A stretch of DNA of 64,000 nt from Parus major (Eukaryota; Chordata; Aves; Passeriformes; Paridae): assembly GCF_001522545.3 (NCBI RefSeq), contig NC_031770.1:8757069-8821068 (forward strand), given 5' to 3'. How positions within the stretch are numbered: the first letter of the stretch is position 1; the number at the start of each line of letters is the position of its first letter. A program made the position numbers and the translations under genes. Below the pieces are notes generated by a model that searched no databases, was not told where the DNA came from, and saw nothing but the letters and a program-made list of their open reading frames with translations. Positions 35,830-48,573 of this stretch are shown piece by piece.

Positions 35830-38600
35830 ATAGGCAGGTTCTTGCAGGTAGTAAGGATATGCCTAATGCCAATCACTCAGTATTGGATGGATGGAAGGAT
35901 GCATCTGTCCTCTCATTTTAGTTTGAATTAGGAATGTGTACGACTATTGCACTTTGATTCAAACCGTGAGCTCTTTTCATGGTGTGCAAAGCAGAGACCC
36001 ATTCAGATGAAACAAAAGCTGGAAGATATACATTTAATGCATTCCAGGCAGCACACCAGGCACTCAGCCCATGGGAACCAGATGAGAGCTAATCCCAGGG
36101 AAACCCTTCCGCAGTGCATGCGCAGGGAAGGTGGCAGATCCTCAGCACTGGCTGTCCTGCTCCGTACGTTCATTGTGACTTTGCTGCCCAGTTTGTGCTA
36201 AACAGTAGGAAAGTGTAGCCATTTGAGAAGCTGCCCTGGTCTATTTCTTGGGCTGTTTCTGTGGAGCATCTCATACCTTCAGGCATCAGTTCTTTCCTTC
36301 ATTCCCCCAAAGAACTGCATTTAGACCCCAGTGAGGCCAGGGACAAGAAGCTGCATGAGGACACAGGTACAGATTGTTCCCAGGGAACTTTTATTGCAGT
36401 GATGTGTCCAACAAACAAGAAGAAAAAAAACCTTTTGAGATTTTACAGCTCACTCCCACAGAGTAGTGAATGCGCTTGTCTGGCAACTGTCAACACAAAG
36501 AGCAAAATCTTCTCTTGCAAAAATGCCACAGATTTGATCCCAAATCTCCTCACTGTGCTAATCAGATCCAATTCTAGTGTTTGGTCCCCAGGATCAGGAT
36601 CTAATTAGGACTGACACGTGCTTCCCTGCTTGTAGCAAGGGGCCATCTTCTGCCAAATAATTGGAATTGTAATTACTATAGTGGTCCAGGCCAGGAGGCT
36701 AGTGAAAGGAGAGCACATGGAGCAGCAACCAGGTGATTTCCCCAACACAATACTTTGACATGATTTTGACGGCATTTATGACGCCTTTACCCTCAACCAT
36801 CAATATAGTTGAGGTTTGTTCACCAAACAGATCTACAGGCTGCAAATTTGCTTTAAAAAGGGGAGTTGATACATAGCACAACATAGCTCTCATTCTGGTC
36901 CTCCCTGGGATATCCTGTTTTTTCTATAAGTATCAAGTGCCTTTAAGCCTGGGTTACTTTTGGTTGAGCAGTGGAAGACATTCCTGAACAAGGAGAAACA
37001 CGGGATATACCTTGAAGGATTTTCACCAAAATCATGGTTTTGCAGACTGGAGTGAGCAGCAAAGGGACAATAACAGTGTTTGGAGCAGTACTCTTCAGCA
37101 GACAGAGTGCCTCTGCCCTTCACATACACGTCTGCATCACTGATGTCAGCTCAGCCATTAAAAGCTGTACATTTGTGTAGACACGCTTCCACCCATGCTT
37201 GTGTGTACATGTGCTCAGCTTATGGTGGGACAGAATGCTCTGCTCTCCCTCTGGAAAGTCACAGCAGGAATTGCCTTCATGAGGCAGTGGACACTGATTT
37301 CCCCACTCTCTCAGTTTGCTTCTGCCCTTCAAGCGTGATGTACTAAGCAAAAACCCCAACATGACTTTTCAGTCCTTTTCTCCATCAGAAAAGCAAACAT
37401 TTCTCTGTGCCTTCACTGTGTTTTGAGCTTCCCCACTGCATGGGAAATACATAACAAAGTAAAAGCACTAAACTAGAATATAAATATGACAGTTTTGTGC
37501 TCTTTGTGGTGCTCAATGGAGGTATTGGTGGGGTGCAGGTATCCTCACTATAACCACCACAGATAGCACTAAATGCCCTTTATCTCCTGCTCAAATGGTA
37601 CAATCTCATAAGGGACCCTTATTTCTCTTTCCCAAATCACAAACCCAGTTACACAACCTCCTCCCTGCAAGGATTTCTACAGACATTACCAATATTAGCA
37701 ATTTATGACTTGGGGCACCCCTGGGGACGAGCATTTTTTTCTACTGTCTGAAGGACAAAACCTCAGAAATCCCATGTGCCCAGGGCAGACACCAAAAACC
37801 TACATAAGGTTTTAAGAAATGAATAAGGCTCATAAGGAATGAACTTGAACCTCCAGGCAGACAAATTGGTCCAGGTTTTCATGCTCATATGCAGCATGGT
37901 GCAAAAAAAAAGACAATGTGTCAGGAGCCCAACCAGCCACCAGAGAGTTCCACCAGGGGAGACACAAACCCACAAGAATTCAGCAGCTGTTTCTGTAACT
38001 GGCCACACTGAGCCATAATGTCACCTCAAAGAGAAGCATGGGGTGTGGGTTTCACTTCCTTCACTGAGGCTTCTGCCATGGAAAGGACTCTGGCAACAGC
38101 TGATGGGGACAGCTGGTGGGTGACATGTGGGATGGGGACAGGATGGGGACAAGGCAGCCTCAACTACAGGGAGTATCAAAAGCAATTTGGCTCAGACCAA
38201 TCCAAGAACTCTCCTATGACAGTGGGTATAGAGGCAGACTTCCCTCCTTCCTGCAAATATTAATTTCAAAATAATGATTTCCTCAAGAAAGAACATTAAT
38301 TCTTCAAGATAACAGTACACCCACATCTGTTTGCACGAAATATTTCCGAGCGACTTTGGAGAAGAAGGAAAATCCCCACCACCCAAACTTACATGAGTTT
38401 AAAGACAACTATTTGCAAATTCATACTCATAAAATATTGTGTAGAGAAGACTGACTGAAGTGCATCCTATTTGTGATACCAAGAAGGTTACTCAGAGCAC
38501 TACATCTTGAAGTGATTCCCTTTTGCTCCTGCACTGATGGGGCATTGGGCTGAACACAAGCAGGTTCCCCACCCTCTCCTCTCCTCTCCTCCCCACTTAG
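35830..38600. other. Non-coding DNA
   Basis: No gene recognised. A GATGGGGACA motif is repeated three times at 38102-38151, and a CTCTC-type run lies at 38575-38590. The minus-strand frame at 36699-36893 is open but has no recognised domain. Confidence 0.5.
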
Positions 38601-39589
38601 AAAAAATGGCAAAAATTGACCATTAGCTGGGGATTAGCTCATGCATTAAATAATGTTGTAAAATACTTTTATGGTGCTACTTCTAGTGGTTTTAAAAATT
38701 GCTATTCAGGACATCGAAAGCTCAGGGTAAAAGATATATATACACTTCTTTTTTGTAACAGGAGTATAATCTTCAAACTGAAGATTACAATTGATTGTAA
38801 AAAGGCAGAGCATTGACCTTTAAAGTGAAATTGTTCTTCCCTACCAAATTCAAAATATCGTAAGTATAATCAACTCATAATAATTGCCTAATCCTTACTA
38901 TTTTGCTTTTAGAATATTTTTTTAGGCTTGGGTTACTAAAATTTCAAATAGAATGGAGTCTGCTGTCATGGCTTTTTATCCAAATGACTCGTAGTCTCTT
39001 GTAAACAGTTCTGTGATCTGATTTCCATTGGGACATGAGTTGTAAAAGGCCAGGGATTTGCGATGGATTTACACGTATACTGTTTCAGTTAAGTTACCAA
39101 GGTCGACTTAACAGCCCTTTTCCTCAGAGTCTTAAATACATTTGCCACCCAGCATTTCAGACCACGCTCAAGGAAAAAGGGTGATGCCATTGTAAAGGGT
39201 GCTTGAACTTCTCTGGAAGCTCCAATTTACCTTCTTTTAACCAGCAGCAGAACGTATTTATTTGCTTATTTATATTTAGAATAAGCTTTGTGAAGTAGCT
39301 AGAAAATGAATTCTTGCACATGGGCTTGACACAGGTTTCTTGGAGTTTTGAAAAGGTCATCCAGGCTTTGGAATACAACAGAGGCCAACACTTGGAACTC
39401 AATTGTATCACAGATATTATCCAAGGCCTCTGAAGTCCAAGTCAGGAACAAAATATCAGATTACCGACCCACGCTAATAGAACTTTTTTTAAAAGCAAAG
39501 CTCCTCCAGACTAAATACCAAACAAACAAACATTAGTCCCCTTTGATGGCTCACCACTTCTCAGTAAAGTTCAAATAGTCTGACTTGTG
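38601..39589. other. AT-rich unique DNA
   Basis: Repeat-free and CpG-poor; the parts 38640-38940 and 39050-39320 could include regulatory sequence, but nothing specific can be named. No gene seen. Confidence 0.4.
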
Positions 39590-40010
39590 ATTGCGCAGAA
39601 ACGTACTGATAATGAAGGTAAATGAAATTTGTGGTTTTTTCTGAGGGCTGAATGACTGGTCTGATTGTCTCATTCACTTTGCAAACAATTTCTTTTCTAT
39701 ATGTTATTGTAGCCACACATCTAATTTCTCTAGCACTGAAGAAAGAGTCAGATTAAAATATGACACTGAAGCAGCACTTACCTTGGGCTGATTAATATGT
39801 TTAAGCTGTTACCATGCCACCATGCCTAAAAGCATAAAGATACGCCTTTCTACACTAGTCTATATATATTGATACCTCCCGTGTGCCAGGAAAACCTCTT
39901 TGATTAGTCACACTGAACCATTTCTTAAGTGGTATGAATTTCTCAGACCTGCACTTTCAATAATCAAGTAATAAATTCTGGGACTAATCACAAGCTGTGC
40001 TGTCTCTCCT
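39590..40010. promoter_or_regulatory. Candidate conserved regulatory element
   Basis: Unique AT-rich sequence containing GATTAATATG, GATTAGTCA and ACTAATCAC homeodomain-type cores (around 39789, 39903 and 39983) and no repeats. Inferred from composition and motif density. Confidence 0.35.
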
Positions 40011-40559
40011 AGGTGATGTGCAAGGAGATTCATCAAGAGTTTCTTTAACCAGAGAAAAACCTAAAATGCCTTAAGTAATTAGAACTGCACCCCACAATTT
40101 GGAGCAAAATTAATTTCAGAGGTCAAACATAGACCATGTGCTGCACACCACTCCACAGCAGCCACCTGACTGTGTTTTGTGAAGGGTTTTTGTTGGAGCA
40201 TGAGCTGCTATGTCCTAGTGGGTTCAGCCTGTGAGAAAAAGAGCCGGTTCAGCAGGTAAAACCCAAGTGCTAATGAAATAAAGATAGCTGGGTTTTTCTC
40301 TTCATCTTTCACAGACTGACAGCAGCAGCCCGAGGAGGTGCATACATGGTGATCTTCCACAATACAGAAGCTTTTCTCAGCTCATGTGCCAACTCTTGGA
40401 GCTGTAACAATCAGCTTTGAGCAAGGGGGAAGGACATCTGAGCCAGGATTTTGAACTTGAATATACAAAATATGAAACCCTAGGACCTATACAGCACTCT
40501 TAGCACTCTGCTGCCCTAAATGACAACATTCTTTAAAACTGTGCATGAAATTTAATCTA

Positions 40560-40970
40560 ATTCTTTTGTACTCGTGTTACCATTTGCTTGGCTAAAACAT
40601 TGTGTTTTTAAGCCAAAAACACAAAGTTAATCTATCATAATGCTCCTCCAGGTGAGATTTATTATAAAGCACTTTCTAAAACCCGTGTGTTCTATGTGCA
40701 TGTGCATACCATATTCATCTTATTATTATCCAGTTGAAAAATTCCCAGTGTGTGCAACGCCTCAGATATAATAGCAGGCATGCCAACAGAATATGACACT
40801 TATGCTAATCTGCACCCTGCTGTGGAAAAACATACACAAGGATTCCATTACCACATTCATTAGGCTGCAGTGCACTTCATCTTGAATAGGGATTATGAAC
40901 TATAATAGAGTGAAAACAGTTGATTGAATCCACTTAGCCAAATCTGTGACATTAACCAAATATTTCGGCA
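40560..40970. promoter_or_regulatory. Candidate conserved regulatory element
   Basis: Unique AT-leaning DNA without repeats, including a run of ATTATTAT near 40720 and several CATTA and TAATC cores up to about 40960. Appearance is like neighbouring candidate elements; function is inferred. Confidence 0.3.
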
Positions 40971-41574
40971 TCAGGAAGAGGAGGAGTTGAACCTTCTCCC
41001 AGTGGGATGTGCTGCCTTTGCCTGGTCTCTCCCTGGCACTTCAGTTAGTATGAGAAAAGTTTTGAGAAGGCCAAGGTCACAATGAAGCTTTGCCTTGAGA
41101 CAGAGTTTTAAATATTCAAAGTGCTGCCCAAGAGCCAGTCGAGAGCGATGTGACATAGATGCTGTTGAGACAGATGGGGACTTTCCAGACACATGCACTA
41201 TTTCTTGTTTTGCACAGGTTCTTCAGAGCACATTAGGAAATTCTCCATGCACCTGCTATAGGCCTTCTTGGCACCAATGGAGACTTCCAAGCTGACTATA
41301 CGTGCAGCAAAACCTCCCAGTGATGACATTGCATTGCTTGAATGGTAATCACATTCAGTTGAAAAAGAGACATTTTCCAGGTTTGTGTTCAGGTTTCCCA
41401 AGTATACTTTGAGTGTACACTCCATTATTTGATTTTTCACGATACAGTTGCTTGCCTTTCTTGGCAAAAAATTCAACGCAAACTATTTAAAATATTGTCA
41501 AAAATAATAATGATTTGAATACAAAGTTGCCACTCAAGAGCTATTTTGAAATTTAGTTGTGGCCAGAAAAAAAG

Positions 41575-41598
41575 AAAAAGAAAAAAAGAAAGAATGAA
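41575..41598 (+). repeat. Short AAAAG purine tract
   Basis: Imperfect A/G-only run. Confidence 0.8.
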
Positions 41599-41704
41599 GC
41601 CTTCCCTGTGTACAAGACTCAAAAGATGATAATAAAAACCTTCTGTGCCTAGTACTTAGTAATTTCTGTGACTCTCCCGTTTATATACATCCTTTTTAAT
41701 GTAG

Positions 41705-41870
41705 CAAGTAAACAGGAAGTTCCTGTTAGGAGCAGTGCAATGGAACTGAAAGAATTGCTGAAACTGGCAGAAGAAGCTCTGCTGTGCCCCTTTCGTTCAG
41801 TTAAAAAGCCAAGGAAAAGAAAAAGAGTAGAAAAACATGGGGAGTGTCATCGAGCAACCAAATATATTCA
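41705..41870 (+). other. Weak exon candidate with a basic, nuclear-signal-like patch
   Basis: The open stretch follows a CTTTTTAATGTAG acceptor-like sequence and is followed by GTATGT, a consensus donor. Its 54 complete codons include a Glu/Leu-rich helix-like part (MELKELLKLAEEALL) and then KKPRKRKRVEK, which resembles a monopartite nuclear localisation signal. I do not recognise the protein. The pyrimidine tract is modest, and such coincidences occur by chance in 64 kb, so this is a lead rather than a gene call. Confidence 0.2.
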
Positions 41871-42776
41871 GTATGTCTAAAATTTGTTTTCTTTCCATAC
41901 ATCTGACCCACATTGCACGGTACTTACTCGGGGGCACTTGTCGAGCTCAGTTATCCCCCATAAGTGGTTCCCACTGCTCTCACAGCTCTTTTTCCACCCA
42001 AGTTTTGGCAAAGCTGGAGGTAGCTCCCACCAGGACAGATGATTCCAGCAGCAGCTAGCACCAGTGTGGAGAGGAGACATCCTCCCACTGACTGCCAGCC
42101 ACACGAGGTGAACCAGCTGGCAAGGATGACTCCTGAGCCCTTCCCTCTTAAAAAACACAGTGCTGTGGAACTGGGGGATGAACAGCACTTGCAGGTGCTT
42201 CTTTCTGCACATTTATGTCTGAGGGTGGTGAAGAAGCTAAGGAAGAATATAGATAAAATTACAAATATTAAAACAGAAAATAAAAAAGGATGAAGTTTGA
42301 TGGGAAGGTTGGAAAAAAAGTAGGATTTCTGTGGCAGAATTCATAGAAAGGTGATAGAGATCAGATGGGACTTGACAGTGAAAAGGCTGGAAAAGACCAA
42401 TTTGCTGATGCTGAGGGACTAAATACTGAACTGATTTGGAGTTTGGGAAAAAATAATTTCTGGCAAAAAGAAGCAGCTTATATAATTGCAAAACATCCAG
42501 CATCATGTTAATCAACGTGCTTGGGACAAGGTAACTAATCATCATGCAGGCACTGGGTACAGGCTACAGGGGTTCAGGGATAAAATCATCTGTCATGGAC
42601 AAGGCTTACTGCTGATGTTATTACATTTGTGCTTTTAAAATAATATCTGATGTATGGGATTTCTGGAAAGTTAACAATACCCTCAGTGGAAATGGTACCA
42701 GAGTCCAGCCAGCCTCATAAATCCCCTGTTGGCAGTAATCCCTGTAGGTGAAATCGTTTTTGCTGGCATTACTTAC

Positions 42777-43069
42777 ACAGTTCTCAAAGTCTTGCCCAAG
42801 AATAAAAAATTTGCTTTCTGCATGTGCAGAAGTATTTATCTCAGGAAGATGCTGAGTTCTGTCTGAAAGGGTGATTTCAGCAGAAACTAAGGTAAATTGG
42901 TGTTTTATGGCACCAGATCTTTGGGCTATAGGCTCAGTGTTAGTGGAGAAAGTTTTATTGCTAGCTTCAGAAGAGCAACTCTGCGGCCTGTATAAAATAT
43001 CCAGGAAAAGAAGCAGCACTCCATAAACTCCTGGAGGAAATGTGACACTCAGGAACAGCACGAGAAACC
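42777..43069 (-). other. Weak minus-strand exon candidate
   Basis: Read on the minus strand, a TTTCAG acceptor is followed by two bases and 97 uninterrupted codons, and the stretch ends at GTAAGT, a near-perfect donor. The first third encodes a hydrophobic membrane-like segment and the rest is polar with Asn-X-Ser/Thr sequons. No family is recognised. Phase is 1 at the start and 0 at the end. Confidence 0.2.
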
Positions 43070-43139
43070 CTGAAATTTTACTAGAGGTAAACCACTTAAT
43101 TTACCAGAGAGAAAGAACACACTCTTGGGATGATATTTT

Positions 43140-43159
43140 TCCTTTTTTTTTTTTTTTTT
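43140..43159 (+). repeat. T-rich run
   Basis: Nearly uninterrupted T run, flanked by C. Simple sequence. Confidence 0.8.
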
Positions 43160-43700
43160 CCTTTAGTTGAGGTCCAGCTTTGGCTTTTCAAGTTTGAAAG
43201 GTAAGTGGGAGCATCAAACAGGTTGAACGAGGCCCTGTTTTCTTGCTACGGGAACATGGCCCTTTGCACTGAGATTGTAATACAATCCATCCTCTCTGGG
43301 ACTGCAAATGCTACAGTGCAAAACTGTGTTTGAAAACCTCTTTTATCATTCATCGTCTCCAGACTGAAATCATTTTTGACAACCTCTGCAGAAAACAAGC
43401 AGCTTTCTGGCTACTGGCGAGCCGATTAAAGGGAGGAAACACATGTTCACTGTCAGACAGAGCCCCTGGAGAAAGCATTGACAACCTTTTAACCTCCTTT
43501 CCCAGTGAAAGTGCCCAAATGTTTCTCTGGAACAAAACCCAAGCATTGTTTTAAGCATCTTTTCATTTAATGCACTATATTTTTCAAGATACATTAAGAG
43601 TCAGAGGAATTCCATTTTAATGTGGAGGTTTCACAATCAGTTCAATTCCTATGCAAATGGTCATATAAACAATTATTAAGAGGGGATTTCTTTCCAAGAA

Positions 43701-43757
43701 CTTTTTTCTTTTTTTTCTTATTTTTTTCTTTTTTTTCTTCTTTTTTTTTTCCTCCTT
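43701..43757 (+). repeat. T-rich polypyrimidine tract
   Basis: T runs broken by single C and one A, followed by CCTCC. It can be read as the A-rich tail of something on the minus strand, but no body is recognised. Confidence 0.85.
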
Positions 43758-44180
43758 CACTGTCTGACCACAGTTTAAATACCAACACATTGAAAAGTTC
43801 ACTAACCTCTACAGTGATTTCTCAAAACAAGCCAAAAAGCCACAGGAGTGAAATTTTCTGAGCAGTAGGAAGGCTGACTAGCAGACATTATTAGCACTTT
43901 GAGTATTCAAATCTGGCCATGGAAACTTTTGTGAGTTACAAGATGCTGAAGCAGGAAGCACCACACTTTACTGATATATTTGTTATCAAGGGAACTACTT
44001 TCCATTGTGATTAATCATCAGCAACGGGGGAAAATAAATTTTGTTTTGAGAAGTAAAACAAGAAATTTTTATTTTTATTTTTTTTAATGGAAAGTGCTTT
44101 CAGAGCAACTGGTCTGGCTTTCTTTGTAGTTATAAAAGTCCACTCAGAGGTTGTTTAACATTTAACCTTGCTATTTTTAC

Positions 44181-44319
44181 CTTAATATCAGCAGCTGGAA
44201 TAGTTCTGTCTGTTTTGATAAAACGAGACTTTTTTCCATGTTGCCTATTTGCTTTTACAGCTGAAAGGAACTGTTCCAGCTGAAGTAGGTAACTATAAAA
44301 CTGCAGTGGGCTAAGCCGC
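44181..44319 (-). other. Weak minus-strand exon candidate
   Basis: On the minus strand, a TATTCTTCTCCCAG acceptor-like sequence precedes one base and 46 codons, ending at AAG followed by GTAAAA, a fair donor. The peptide is balanced, with a basic patch in the middle, but has no recognised domain. Its phase does not join directly to the candidate at 42777-43069. Confidence 0.2.
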
Positions 44320-45529
44320 CTGGGAGAAGAATAGATTATTTGATTAAATGTTCCTGCAAGTAACTGCACAAGGTACTGTCCAATAACACACAATATCTGC
44401 TAATGAAAGATAAAAGGCCATGAGCTCTGCAGGTATGGAATCCCATGGGGATTTGATTTTCCTTCTCCTTGCTCTAGCCATGCTGAGTAGCTCTGCTGCC
44501 ATTTAACTTGTCTCGGTTTTCACACGGATTACAACTTAGCTAATGAACATTGTGGTAGGGGAAAATTTTCAAAGCTGGAGCTTGGCTCCTCCAATGTTTC
44601 TCCAAAAGGATTTACTCCATTTTATGCCTTTTTTTTCCCCATTTTTATTTCTTCAAAAATATCCTTGCCCCAATAACAGAGTTCAAATGCAGTTGGACAA
44701 TTTTTAGATGACAGCTTCATCTGTTTTTTCAGGCATGGCAGCTGCTCACAAACTAGTTGGGATTTTGCATTACTCTTCATCACACAGGCAGTGTTTCAAG
44801 TTGACGTGCTGGGACACGTGGCACAGAAGATGTCCCTCCTGATGTGATTTCTGCTGGGTCCCCAGCTGCCTGAACCTACTTTAGGTAATGGGAGGAGGAT
44901 GTGAACCGAGCTCCTGCAGCACTGTTTTGCACAAGACTGGAAATCAGTGGGGCTTGTGCCCCTGAGTCATTTAAATGCATTTGGAAAAGGGCCACCCATG
45001 GAGGGAAGGTATGTTTCAACTCAGCACCTTGAATCAGGCAGGTGGTCAAACAATCACCACTTTCTGCAGGACCCTCTCCTGCAGACATTCCTATCTAATG
45101 CATCTCACACAGTTACAGGAAGAAATCTCATTCATATTTTAAGTAACACAACAGCTTTAAAGGAAAAATTTTCTCACAGAACTGAATTATAAAAACAAAA
45201 GAAGCAATTCCTCGATGTTTCTCCTTTCCATGAGATGCCCATTTTACAATTTTGATTTCCCTCTCATATCCAAGAGATTCACAGCAGGACATGACTATTA
45301 AAAAGTCACATTTTCCACCTTCTTCTCCAGTCCAAAAGGGGTCCCTCCTCTCTTTTGAACTAGAGACTAAGAAAATCAGCTCCCATCCAGCAGCTTGTGA
45401 CATCTTTCAGAACAGAAGCAGGGAGTATTTGCAGAAGTGTCAAGAAATAAACCTGAACAAATATAGTCAAAAATGCAACACAACAATAAATAGTAATAGC
45501 CCTTAACATTTTTTAGCTGAAGATCATGA

Positions 45530-45690
45530 CATGCTTCCTTAACAAGGTAAATACTCTTATGCCAATTTTATAAGTGGGAAAGCAGGGATCCAACAGCTGA
45601 AGGATAGCCTGAAGACAGCCAGTTGGTTGCAGGGCTGGAAATGGATCCCAGACCCTCCTCGACTCCATCCCACGTTCCACACCTCCCACA
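45530..45690 (-). mobile_element. Possible ancient MIR-like SINE fragment
   Basis: The order of short blocks resembles the core region of MIR-type SINEs: a TGCCAATTTTATAAGTGGGA stretch at 45560, then AGCC at 45616 followed by GGTTGCAGGGCTGG, then ATGGATCCCAGACC at 45642. The copy is very diverged and the strand is uncertain; identification is by eye against remembered family structure. Confidence 0.35.
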
Positions 45691-46620
45691 ACATACACAG
45701 CTTGCACGCAACAGCTCCGTGAAATTTAAGTTTGGGGGAAACACAACTTTGTCCTGGCTGAACTGTTTATCACAGGCTATGAAATGCCAGGGATGAAGTT
45801 ACCCTTGTAGTAAACTCTGCTAATTGCCTTCAGCCAAAATCACATGCTCAGCTACAGATAGATGCAGAAAAACAGATATTACTCACTGCTAATTTAGGCA
45901 TATGTGGCTGACTCTTTTCTGTGTGGAAAACTCCAAGCAGGTGAGTTTAAGGGTTTTTTGTTTTCCCACTGTGCTTCTATTATAGGAAAATATTTTCTAG
46001 TAAACAGCTTTCTGTCTTAATTTGAAAGCACAAAAATCTACCTCTCATACTGGCAGTTTGTTTGAGCAGTTATTTACTCCAGGAGCACCTACATTTCCAA
46101 TCTACATTTGTCTCATTTCAGCTTCCTGATACAGGATTTGTTTTGCATCATTTATCCACCAATTAAACAATTTTGAAGTGCTTGGTACTTTCTTCCTCTG
46201 AGAGCTTCTTCAAGTCAAGCCACCTTTCAATTTTCTTTTTACAACAATGAGTAGAGGAGGTCTCCCATCTGTGTCACCTTCAGGGGTTTCCTACAGCTAT
46301 TTGCTGCACTTTCACACCTGAACATCCTCAAGAATGGAAACACAAACTGCATGTCCTGGCAGGAGTCTCAGCAGTGCAAAGCATCAGTAAATGCAGCTCC
46401 TCTCCTTCATTTCCATTTATATATCCAAAAATGGTGGCAGCAACTGCTTCTACACCATCGTGCTGGGGCTTTGCTTGAACATCCTAACCTCTAAATGTTC
46501 TCTGAATCTAAAACCTCCCCAAGGCAGCTCTGTTCTTGTGGCATGAGAATACATTTGCAAACATGTTTTAATTGGTGTAGGCTAGTGAGAGACTAAGCCT
46601 GCTCTAAATGATTTCCTTTC

Positions 46621-46717
46621 CTCATTATTTACTGGTGTAAATATAGAAATAATTCACTGTTATTACCTCATTATTATTTACCAACATAAGTTTATAAATA
46701 ATTCAGTGATATTCATA
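46621..46717 (+). repeat. Degenerate tandem duplication, about 46-bp period
   Basis: Two AT-rich copies begin CTCATTATT at 46621 and 46667. Both contain ATTTAC and AATAATTCA followed by GTxATAT-like sequence, with several differences. Confidence 0.5.
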
Positions 46718-47008
46718 TTATTATTATGCATAATACCATGAATTATAGGAATAAAAAAAAAATCACAGTGGTTACCATTAAAAAGTCAACATTAATCAAC
46801 TTTTGCCTCAAAGTTCTGTAAGAGATAGTATAGTCTGCTCTGTCCTCAGAATAGGAAATAAGTGTGGGACCTCAGATACCACAGTAGGGTAACAGTTGGC
46901 AGATGGTTCTTCTAAAATGGTAACCACTGCAACTAGAAGTGTAATTGGAAAACACATCATATCATGTTTGTTTAGAAAAAGGGAAAGCCACAGCTATTTA
47001 GCACTCAC

Positions 47009-47140
47009 CTAAACTATCATTTGCAACACTTTCAAACAAATCTGTCCAGAGAGATTGCTCAAAGCGCCACCAAATATTTCCAAAAACTTCTGTAGAGCTG
47101 ACTGAAAAGCTTCTGTCAAGCTGTTGAATGGTAAATGGGT
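47009..47140 (-). other. Weak minus-strand exon candidate
   Basis: On the minus strand, a pyrimidine-rich CTCTCCCCAAG acceptor-like sequence is followed by 132 bases and then GTGAGT, a consensus donor. Two reading frames stay open across it (one reaches a stop formed exactly at the donor), so the coding frame is ambiguous. No domain recognised. Confidence 0.15.
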
Positions 47141-47794
47141 CTTGGGGAGAGAATAAACCAAATTTAGGGTTTTTTTTTTAATGTTAGACTTTTTAATAAA
47201 TAGCACTAGTTTAAAAGGCAGGGCTATACACACACACAAAAAGAAACAAAACACAGGAAGAGGGTCTGGGGTTTTTTATGCTAATTTTGTAAACATTGAT
47301 AATTTTGCAAATACCTGTTATGTCACAAAGCCTTAGGCTGATGTTTTAGTACCAGGATTCTCAGACAGCAAAGGTAAAACATCACATTTCTTCACTGTTC
47401 AGCATTTGACTAAATTAGTCTGTCCCACAAGCCTGCTTTAAATTAAAGTCTAATGCCTTTGCCCTGGGAAGGGACACGAAACATCCATGACTAATTCTTC
47501 CCTTTTCACTCCTATATCTAGATTTTAAAAGAAGCATTTCCACCAGTTGTTATGGTCAGACAATATTGTCTCTCCTAAAGCTATTTTGGAGCATCTTCCA
47601 AACTCCAGCTGCTTTGGAGGTAACTTGTATTTGATATTCAGGTCACTCCTGTCAAAATTGTCTGACTGTAAATCCATCCCTGTGGGTCATGTTGCCATCA
47701 CACCAACATAAACATAAACTTACATAAACTCTTCACAGGACACTTGGGCAGAAGAGGAGACAGAAAATGTCCCCATATCACAGAGACATTAATA

Positions 47795-48025
47795 GTTGAT
47801 AGCCAGCAATGGGCAGAAATTGATGCACAGGAAGTTCCACCTGAACACGAGGAAGGATTTTTTTACTGTGCAGTGCTCGAGCACTGGAACAGATTACCCA
47901 GAGAGAGTGTGGAGTCTCCTTCACTGGAGATATTCCAGAAGCATCTGGACACACTCCTTTGCCATGACCCTGCTTGAGCAGGGAGATTGATTCAGACATC
48001 CCACTGCGGACCCACTCTGTGAATC
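47795..48025 (+). mobile_element. CR1 LINE, 5'-truncated 3' end
   Basis: The fragment begins near AGCCAGCAATGGGCAGAAATT and runs through the end of CR1 ORF2 to a decayed tail at about 48025 (CTCTGTGAATCC). The translated remnant at 47832-47977 shows the C-terminal CR1 motif HWNRLPRESV followed by SPSLEIFQKHLD. CR1 is the dominant bird retrotransposon and normally inserts as a short 5'-truncated copy. The frame upstream of 47795 does not look like CR1. The copy is old and inactive. Confidence 0.92.
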
Positions 48026-48554
48026 CTTAAAGGATGACCAATGACGTAGCGAGCTCTCGATCTTTTACTCCTTCCAAGCCTTATTTCAGTTCAAAATTCA
48101 AATTCTGTCAGCAAGGAAAATCACCTTCCAAATTAACAGATCATATCAGGCATATATAAAGTCAGATGATTACAAGTTATGGTTCCCCAAATATTCCCCC
48201 AATCTTTCTAACTCGTTTGCCTGTTACTTTGTAGTTAGAACAGTGACTGAAGAGTTTAAGCCTGCAGTAGCACATGATGACTTTGATTAAAAAGGGAATG
48301 GTAGTTAAGATCTTCAGGAACAAATTAGTTAGGCATGTTCAAACTTCAGATTTAAGTTCCTGTTAAGGGGACCAGAGTGAATTAAAATCAAAAAATAAAA
48401 TCAACATCCCTAATTCCTTTATAGAAAAACAAAATTACCTAATCAGATGTTGTCAATGGATAAAGGGGTTGTTTCCAAGAGTAAAGACAATTAGTAAATT
48501 AGGAAATAGTTGAAAAAGCAGTTTCACAAGATGTAGAAATGTCTAAAATTACTC

Positions 48555-48573
48555 TTTTTTTTTTTTTTTTTTT
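48555..48573 (+). repeat. Poly-T run
   Basis: Nineteen consecutive T. Confidence 0.9.

Noticed and set aside
37950..37963. CCACCAGGGGAGAC as a CTCF core
   Set aside because: It matches only part of the core consensus, and no flanking module is visible.
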